NCBI GenBank assembly: GCA_937915565.1 | Contig: CALDMH010000120.1 | Location: 1 to 9,725, forward strand | Source of the DNA: an uncultured Clostridia bacterium | Lineage (GTDB): Bacteria; Bacillota; Clostridia; Christensenellales; Borkfalkiaceae | DNA length: 9,725 nt | Direction of reading: 5' to 3' | Shown here: in pieces, positions 5,777-9,725 of the stretch | How the letters are laid out: each line of letters begins with the position of its first letter | How positions within the stretch are numbered: the stretch's first letter is position 1 | Translations under genes and position numbers: made by a program | The notes under the pieces: model-generated | Told to the model about the DNA's origin: nothing | Database searches by the model: none | The model's input: the letters and a program-made list of their open reading frames with translations, nothing else

Positions 5777-7186
5777 ATGAAGCTTGTTTACGGCATCAAA
5801 GACAGACCTTCGTTCGGCAAAAACTTGGTTTTCGCGTTCCAGCAGATGATTGCGATTATGGCGGCAACGTTGCTCGTTCCCATAGTCGTAAGTCAGACGG
5901 GGCTTAAATGCGACCCTGCCGCGGCTCTTTTCGGAGCAGGCGCGGGAACAATCGTTTATTTACTTTTCACAAGATTTAAAAGCCCGGTGTTCCTCGGTTC
6001 TTCGTTCACGTTCCTCGGCGCGCTTTCCGCGGCGGCAACGCAGAACTACGGCTATTGGGGACTGATAATCGGCGTTGGTTTCGCAGGGCTCGTTTACGCG
6101 GTTATCGCTATCGTAATAAAAATCGTGGGTTCGGGCTGGATTAAAAAGCTTCTTCCCCACGTTATCATCGGACCTATCCTTGCGATTATCGGTCTTTCTC
6201 TCTCGGGAACGGCGAGCAGCTGGATGATGTATAACGGAGGCTCTGAATACGGCCTTTGGTATATACTCGTAGGTCTCGTAACGTTCATTGCAATCGTCAT
6301 CGCTTCGACGAAAGGCGGAAAGACCGTAAGGCTTATCCCGTTTATCGTAGGTATCGGCGCGGGACTCGTGTTTGCGATTCTTCTCACCTGCATAGGCCTT
6401 GCAACGGGTTACGAAGCTCTTCAAATCGTAGATTTCACCCCAATAAAAGAATGTTTCTCTCCGTTGAGATTCCAAAGCTTCTTCGATTGCCCCAAATTCA
6501 CGTTTGTGGAAGCGATTAAAGAGGGCGCGACCGAAAACCTCGACGGCGTTGCAATCGGAAACCTTGCGGTACTCTTCGTTCCCATTGCGGTCGTTGAACT
6601 TGCGCAACACATTTCCGACCACGAAAACCTTTCGAGCATCGTTGAAAAAGAACTTCTCGAAGACCCCGGCCTTCACAACACGCTTCTCGGCGACGGAATC
6701 GGTTCGGCTGTCGGCGCGTTCTTCGGCGGCTGCGCAAACACCACTTACGGCGAATCGATAAGCTGCGTAGCTCTTTCCAAAAACGGCTCTACTTACACGA
6801 TTTTAACGACGGCTATAATGTGTATGGTCGTATCCTTCATATCTCCGTTCGTCGCGATTATCAATATGATACCCAAATGCGTAATGGGCGGCGCGTGCAT
6901 CGCAATGTACGGTTTCATCTCGGTCAGCGGCTTGCAAATGCTTAAAGACGTCGACCTTTCCGACCACAGAAACCTTTACCCCGCGGCGGCTATTCTCGTA
7001 ATCGGTATCGGCGGCGTAACGCTCAATTTCGGATACAACGCGATTTCCGACACTCCCTACGTTCAGATTACCGCTCTTGCGGTTGCGATGATTGTGGGTA
7101 TCGTCGTAAACTATATCACTCATAGCGGAAAAGACAACGAAGCGGACGTTGAAAACGAAAAGCCCGACACGGTCGTAACCGACTGA
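5777..7186 (+). CDS. Uracil permease, NCS2 (UraA/PyrP) family
   Basis: The 469-residue membrane protein has the many hydrophobic segments (about 12-14) of NCS2 transporters, which import uracil with protons. Recognisable elements are PSFGKNLVFAFQQM (11-24), FLGSSFTFLGAL (72-83), VELAQHISDH (273-282) and NTTYGESIS (321-329). By alignment with E. coli UraA, Glu274 and His278 correspond to Glu241 and His245, and Glu326 to Glu290; these contact uracil or couple protons. An extra stretch (about 224-256) lengthens the cytoplasmic or periplasmic loop before the VELAQH helix. A charged cytoplasmic tail ends the protein. AAGGAG lies six bases before the ATG. The PyrR-type attenuator in its leader and the nearby upp genes support uracil rather than xanthine or urate as substrate. 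A symbol (uraA or pyrP) would be by homology only. Confidence 0.92.
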   Translation: MKLVYGIKDRPSFGKNLVFAFQQMIAIMAATLLVPIVVSQTGLKCDPAAALFGAGAGTIVYLLFTRFKSPVFLGSSFTFLGALSAAATQNYGYWGLIIGVGFAGLVYAVIAIVIKIVGSGWIKKLLPHVIIGPILAIIGLSLSGTASSWMMYNGGSEYGLWYILVGLVTFIAIVIASTKGGKTVRLIPFIVGIGAGLVFAILLTCIGLATGYEALQIVDFTPIKECFSPLRFQSFFDCPKFTFVEAIKEGATENLDGVAIGNLAVLFVPIAVVELAQHISDHENLSSIVEKELLEDPGLHNTLLGDGIGSAVGAFFGGCANTTYGESISCVALSKNGSTYTILTTAIMCMVVSFISPFVAIINMIPKCVMGGACIAMYGFISVSGLQMLKDVDLSDHRNLYPAAAILVIGIGGVTLNFGYNAISDTPYVQITALAVAMIVGIVVNYITHSGKDNEADVENEKPDTVVTD

Positions 7187-7200
7187 TAAACGAACTATTT

Positions 7201-7236
7201 CCGCCGCGGACGATGCGTCGTCCGCGGCGGTTTTTT
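7201..7236 (+). terminator. Terminator of the uracil permease gene
   Basis: A perfect 13-bp stem (7201-7213 with 7218-7230), TGCG loop and six T (7231-7236) follow the permease stop by 14 bases. The permease is therefore a one-gene transcript, and upp starts from its own promoter. Confidence 0.93.
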
Positions 7237-7268
7237 GCCGAAACGGTAAAAAAATTTAACTTAAACCC

Positions 7269-7297
7269 TTGAAAAATCACGGTTAAAGTGATATAAT
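7269..7297 (+). promoter_or_regulatory. Promoter of the first upp gene
   Basis: TTGAAA (7269-7274) and a perfect TATAAT (7292-7297) are 17 bp apart. Transcription would start near 7304, leaving a structured leader of about 94 nt. Confidence 0.85.
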
Positions 7298-7307
7298 GAA
7301 AAAAATG

Positions 7308-7377
7308 GTTAGCCTGTGGCTAGCCGAGTGAGAATCGAACCGCGTTAAGGTTTGACGGAGTTCGGATTTTACTCGGC
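7308..7377 (+). promoter_or_regulatory. Structured leader of the first upp gene, type unknown
   Basis: The leader folds by eye into two elements. First, GGTTAGCC/GGCTAGCC (7308-7315 with 7319-7326, approximate) makes an 8-bp stem with one G-U pair and a 3-nt loop. Second, GCCGAGT near 7323 pairs with ACTCGGC near 7370 and encloses AATCGAAC/GTTCGGATT with one bulge and an inner CGTTA/TGACG stem. The two elements share the GCC at 7324-7326, so they may compete. No T-run follows, so control, if any, would be on translation. There is no CNGNGA hexaloop, so it does not look like a PyrR site. Confidence 0.5.
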
Positions 7378-7397
7378 CTAAGAGAAGAGGTAATGAT

Positions 7398-8039
7398 ATG
7401 GAAGAATATATGAAAAACGTCACGATTATGAATCATCCGCTTATCGCGCATAAAATCACTCATCTTTGCGACGTAACGACAAACACGAAGGAATTTCGCG
7501 AAATCGTTTCCGAAATAGCTATGCTTATGGGTTACGAGGCGTTCAGAGACCTTCCGACGCAGGATATTGAGATTCAAGCTCCGTTATCCAGATTCAAGTC
7601 GCCCGTAATAACCGAACCCATCGCAATCGTTCCCATTTTGAGGGCGGGGCTCGGAATGGTAGACGGTTTAACGGCCCTTTTCCCGACGGCGAGAATCGGA
7701 CATATCGGCCTTTATCGCGACGAGGAAACCCTTGAACCGCACGAATATTACTGCAAACTCCCCAAGGATTGCGTGGACGGAACTTGCATAGTCGTAGACC
7801 CTGCTCTCGCGACGGGCGGAAGCGCGGCGGCCGCAATAAATTTCATAAAGGAGAGAGGATATAAAAAGATAAAGCTTTTGTCGCTTATAGCCGCTCCGGA
7901 GGGAATCAAGAGGGTTGCCACCGCTCATCCCGACGTTAAAATTTACGTTGCGCATTACGCGAACGCTCCGCTCAACGAACACGGTTACATCGTCACCGCT
8001 TTCGGCGACGCCGGCGACCGTATTTTCGGCACGAAATAA
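7398..8039 (+). CDS. upp: Uracil phosphoribosyltransferase, diverged paralogue
   Basis: The family makes UMP and pyrophosphate from uracil and PRPP. The 213-residue protein keeps the UPRT frame: NHPLIAHK (12-19), FREIVSEI (33-40), IVPILRAGLGMVDG (77-90), the RDEETLEP flexible loop (107-114), the PRPP motif IVVDPALATGGSA (131-143) and the ending GDAGDRIFGTK. It departs at positions usually fixed: Cys24 stands where Arg precedes Asp in the N-terminal RDK/T motif, the D-R of the LDR loop is replaced (AHYANAPLN, 185-193, one residue longer), and PGLGDAGDR reads TAFGDAGDR (200-208). These last changes lie in the segment that holds uracil, so specificity or activity may differ. AAGAGG lies seven bases before the ATG at 7398; a second in-frame ATG is at 7410. 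A second, normal copy lies downstream. It is a UPRT homologue; uracil as substrate is less sure. Confidence 0.85.
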   Translation: MEEYMKNVTIMNHPLIAHKITHLCDVTTNTKEFREIVSEIAMLMGYEAFRDLPTQDIEIQAPLSRFKSPVITEPIAIVPILRAGLGMVDGLTALFPTARIGHIGLYRDEETLEPHEYYCKLPKDCVDGTCIVVDPALATGGSAAAAINFIKERGYKKIKLLSLIAAPEGIKRVATAHPDVKIYVAHYANAPLNEHGYIVTAFGDAGDRIFGTK

Positions 8040-8051
8040 TCGAAAATAAAA

Positions 8052-8080
8052 ACCTCGCGGCCGTTTTTCGGTCGCGAGGT
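8052..8080. terminator. Terminator hairpin between upp and the DUF523 gene
   Basis: A 12-bp stem with one G-U pair (8052-8063 with 8069-8080) and a TTTTT loop lies 13 bases after the upp stop. The flanks are A-rich on the left and mildly T-rich on the right, so it may serve both converging genes, though it is nearly 130 bases past the DUF523 stop. Confidence 0.75.
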
Positions 8081-8121
8081 CGTTAATAATTTAATAATAT
8101 TCCGATAATCAAGCCGGTTGC

Positions 8122-8195
8122 TTGTTCAGGTTTGTTCAGGCATTGTTTAGGTTCGATTTCGGTTTGATTTTGGTTTGATTTCGGTTCGGTTTTAT
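8122..8195. repeat. Short tandem repeats of 10-11 bp in the convergent intergenic region
   Basis: TTGTTCAGG occurs at 8122-8130 and 8132-8140, then a variant at 8143-8151. Three 11-bp units TTCGATTTCGG, TTTGATTTTGG and TTTGATTTCGG run from 8152 to 8184, with a fourth weaker unit to 8195. On the minus strand they read CCGAAATCAAA, the same pattern as the units at 614-712 on the plus strand. The stretch contains no gene. Confidence 0.7.
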
Positions 8196-8206
8196 CCGTT
8201 TGACGA

Positions 8207-8626
8207 TTACAAATCGTTTTCGGTTAAAACGACGAAGCCCTCGTTAAGGAGCATTTCGGCGGTAAGTCCGTTACCTTCGCGTTTTCCGCCGGTAAAAGTT
8301 CCGTCGTAAATAACGCCCTTCCCGCAGGACGGACTGTTGGCTTTAAGCACGCAGTAATCCGCGCCGTTGGCTTTTGCAATTTCCACGGCAAGTTTTGCGC
8401 CGCGGGTATATTCCTCGGTAACGTCCGTTCCGGCGTCCGAAATTATTTTGTCGCCCACGCGTTCGGCAGGGTGACGAGGGGTCGGCAAGCCGCCGAGTTG
8501 TTCGGGACAGACCGGTATCAGGATATTGTCTTTGCCGAGGGCAAGCAGTTTTTCATTCAGACAATTGTCGCCCTTATAGCGGCAGTCGTTGCCGAATAAG
8601 CACGCGCTTACGAGTATTTTTTTCAT
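8207..8626 (-). CDS. DUF523 family protein, possible thiouracil desulfidase (TudS-like)
   Basis: The 139-residue protein is a complete stand-alone DUF523 domain: KKILVSACLFGNDCRYKG (2-19), IPVCPEQLGGLPTPR (37-51) and NSPSCGKG (97-104), with Cys9, Cys40 and Cys101 in the three conserved motifs. TudS, a characterised member, uses three such Cys residues to hold a [4Fe-4S] cluster whose free iron takes sulfur from 2-thiouracil, giving uracil. The spacing fits, and the gene lies between two upp genes and downstream of a uracil permease, which supports a link to thiouracil or modified-uracil salvage. The start at 8626 has GGAGG eight bases upstream. The open frame continues upstream on the minus strand only as the antisense of upp2; MKKILVSA is the normal start of the family. 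The desulfidase role is inference; many DUF523 members are uncharacterised. Confidence 0.85.
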   Translation of the reverse strand: MKKILVSACLFGNDCRYKGDNCLNEKLLALGKDNILIPVCPEQLGGLPTPRHPAERVGDKIISDAGTDVTEEYTRGAKLAVEIAKANGADYCVLKANSPSCGKGVIYDGTFTGGKREGNGLTAEMLLNEGFVVLTENDL

Positions 8627-8645
8627 AGAAATATCCTCCGCGTTT

Positions 8646-8674
8646 ATTGTAACAAAAAATGCGGATAAAATCAA
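8646..8674 (-). promoter_or_regulatory. Promoter of the DUF523 gene
   Basis: On the minus strand, TTGATT (8669-8674) and TACAAT (8646-8651) are 17 bp apart. The start near 8639 leaves only about a dozen bases before the ATG, so the ribosome binding site is almost at the 5' end. It lies in the 66-bp gap shared with upp2, whose own promoter is not obvious; a TAAAAT at 8666-8671 with poor -35 is the best candidate. Confidence 0.7.
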
Positions 8675-8692
8675 ATAAAAGGAGTAAAAACA

Positions 8693-9331
8693 ATGATAAA
8701 TTATCCCAACGTTCATATTCTCGACCATCCGCTTATTCGCCACAAAGTGGCAATAATCAGAGATAAAACCACTTCCACCAAGCAGTTCAGGGAAGTTATC
8801 GGTGAAATAGCCACGCTGATGGCTTTTGAAGCGTTCAAGGAAATTCCCACGCAAAAAATTATGGTCGAAACTCCGCTCGAAACGGTTGAACAAACCGTCG
8901 TAAAGGAAAATTCGATAGCCGTCGTGCCTATTCTCCGCGCAGGGCTCGGAATGGTTGACGGAATCCTTTCGCTTTTCCCGGCGGCAAAGGTGGGGCATAT
9001 CGGTATGTACCGCAACGAGGAAACCCTCGAACCGCAGGAATATTACTGCAAACTTCCCGTCGGAATCGACGAAAAGGTCGTAATGCTCGTCGACCCGATG
9101 CTTGCGACGGGCGGCAGCGCGTGCGACGCGATTACGCTTTTGAAAAAACGCGGTTGCAAGCATATTAAATTTCTTGCGATTATCGGCGCGCCGGAGGGCG
9201 TTGAAAAAGTGCATAAGGAGCACCCCGACGTTGAGATTTACGTTTCCACGCTCGACAGGTGCTTAAACGAGAACGGATACATACTTCCCGGTCTCGGCGA
9301 TGCGGGCGACAGAATATTCGGAACTAAATAA
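8693..9331 (+). CDS. upp: Uracil phosphoribosyltransferase, canonical paralogue
   Basis: The 212-residue protein turns uracil and PRPP into UMP in the pyrimidine salvage pathway. It has the complete family pattern: DHPLIRHK (11-18), IRDKTTSTKQFREV (22-35), IVPILRAGLGMVDG (where the first copy has the same; here VVPILRAGLG, 77-86), EETLEPQEYYCKLP (109-122), PRPP-binding LVDPMLATGGSA (132-143) and the uracil-binding end LDRCLNENGYILPGLGDAGDR (187 onward) with FGTK. AAAGGAG lies eight bases before the ATG. It diverges from the DUF523 gene over 66 bp and is homologous to the first copy along its whole length. Because it keeps all positions that the first copy has lost, this is the likelier housekeeping UPRT. 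No PyrR-like or other leader is visible in its short upstream region. Confidence 0.96.
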   Translation: MINYPNVHILDHPLIRHKVAIIRDKTTSTKQFREVIGEIATLMAFEAFKEIPTQKIMVETPLETVEQTVVKENSIAVVPILRAGLGMVDGILSLFPAAKVGHIGMYRNEETLEPQEYYCKLPVGIDEKVVMLVDPMLATGGSACDAITLLKKRGCKHIKFLAIIGAPEGVEKVHKEHPDVEIYVSTLDRCLNENGYILPGLGDAGDRIFGTK

Positions 9332-9343
9332 GCAGGTGAAATT

Positions 9344-9383
9344 ACGCCGCCGTTCGCAAGCGAACGGCGGCGTTTGAAACGCC
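9344..9383 (+). terminator. Terminator of the second upp gene, with an overlapping alternative hairpin
   Basis: ACGCCGCCGTTCGC pairs with GCGAACGGCGGCGT (9344-9357 with 9360-9373), a very stable stem, 12 bases after the stop. The following T-run is only three bases. The right arm is also part of a 15-base palindrome GGCGTTT-G-AAACGCC (9369-9383), so two structures compete. Confidence 0.75.
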
Positions 9384-9505
9384 GAACGCAAAGCAAAAGT
9401 GAGGCTATAAGTCGATTAAACGGCATTTTTGGTATTTAACGGAAAAAATTTTTCTTCATAAAAACGAAGCGAAGGCGAAAAATATTTCAAAGGAATTGTT
9501 TTTTG

Positions 9506-9535
9506 TTGACAAGCGTGGGCTAATGATGGTATAAT
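9506..9535 (+). promoter_or_regulatory. Promoter of the tRNA-Leu gene
   Basis: Perfect TTGACA (9506-9511) and TATAAT (9530-9535) are 18 bp apart, with a TGG extension before the -10 box. The upstream sequence (about 9440-9500) is A/T-rich. The start would be near 9542, a few bases before the mature tRNA. Confidence 0.85.
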
Positions 9536-9547
9536 AGCAAAAGATAA

Positions 9548-9634
9548 GCTGCTGTGGCGAAACAGGCAGACGCAAGGGACTTAAAATCCCTCGGTAGCGA
9601 TACCGTATCGGTTCAAATCCGATCAGCAGCACCA
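9548..9634 (+). tRNA. tRNA-Leu (anticodon UAA)
   Basis: The 87-nt class II tRNA includes an encoded CCA end. The acceptor arms GCTGCTG (9548-9554) and CAGCAGC (9624-9630) pair fully, followed by discriminator A and CCA. The anticodon stem AGGGA/TCCCT flanks the loop CTTAAAA, giving anticodon TAA (9582-9584). The long variable arm CGGTAGCGATACCG is typical of tRNA-Leu, and GGTTCAAATCC forms the T-arm. It would read UUA and UUG codons. Confidence 0.97.
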
Positions 9635-9635
9635 C

Positions 9636-9666
9636 AAAAACGACGGAAATTTTCCGTCGTTTTTTC
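9636..9666 (+). terminator. Terminator of the tRNA-Leu transcript
   Basis: CGACGGA pairs with TCCGTCG (9641-9647 with 9653-9659), extended by five A against T, and the arm runs into TTTTTT (9660-9665). It begins two bases after the CCA end, so the tRNA is a single-gene transcript. Confidence 0.9.
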
Positions 9667-9692
9667 TATATTGTAGCTTAAGCGTAAATAAA

Positions 9693-9725
9693 CCCCCAGT
9701 TGTACTGGGGGAAGTAAAAGACTTT
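9693..9725. mobile_element. Possible end of an IS200/IS605-type or REP element (cut by the window)
   Basis: CCCCCAGT-TGT-ACTGGGGG (9693-9711) is a perfect 8-bp hairpin with a 3-nt loop, followed by GAAGTAAAAGACTTT up to the edge. Subterminal hairpins of this shape, followed by an A/G-rich stretch, are seen at ends of IS200/IS605 elements and in related REP repeats of gut Clostridia. No transposase is visible. It could also be an ordinary hairpin of the next gene. The call is from memory of the pattern. Confidence 0.35.

Noticed and set aside
7320..7380. tRNA-like T-arm word (GGTTCGATTC on the minus strand) in the upp leader
   Set aside because: The flanking bases do not form a T-stem or acceptor stem, so there is no tRNA or clear tRNA fragment.

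Overview
The window looks like a chromosomal segment of an uncultivated, low-to-mid GC member of the Bacillota, most likely a gut-type Clostridia. The reasons are strong AGGAGG-type ribosome binding sites, TTGACA/TATAAT promoters with 17-18 bp spacers, Rho-independent terminators after most genes, a PyrR-type attenuator and a tRNA-Leu with an encoded CCA. This placement is inference, because no taxonomic marker was searched.

Layout from left to right. At the left edge is the 5' end of a glycyl radical enzyme gene read leftwards, with a near-consensus promoter. It is followed by about 750 bp without a recognisable gene. That stretch holds phased A-tract repeats with an 11-bp period, a second repeat block rich in T, and a strong terminator with no gene in front of it. 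A promoter at about 1161-1189 then drives an unusual leader of consecutive short hairpins, followed by a two-gene operon: a GT4-family glycosyltransferase and a PlsC-like acyltransferase, probably for a membrane glycolipid. A 22-bp-stem terminator closes it. Next come serS (seryl-tRNA synthetase) and a small acidic DUF1292 protein.

The second half is a uracil salvage cluster. A uracil permease (NCS2/UraA type) sits behind a PyrR-type attenuator, in which the binding hairpin, antiterminator and terminator can all be traced. It is followed by two uracil phosphoribosyltransferase paralogues. Between them, on the minus strand, lies a short DUF523 protein of the family that includes the thiouracil desulfidase TudS. 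Together these would import uracil, possibly remove sulfur from thiouracil, and convert uracil to UMP. The first upp paralogue has lost several residues normal for the family around the uracil pocket and has its own structured leader; the second looks canonical. The window ends with tRNA-Leu(UAA), its terminator, and a hairpin that resembles the end of an IS200/IS605-type or REP element and runs off the edge.

The points most worth a second look are the hairpin-array leader, the diverged first Upp with its leader, the upp/DUF523/permease linkage, the family of 11-bp phased repeats present in two intergenic regions, and the orphan terminator. No new defence or mobile system could be supported from the sequence.
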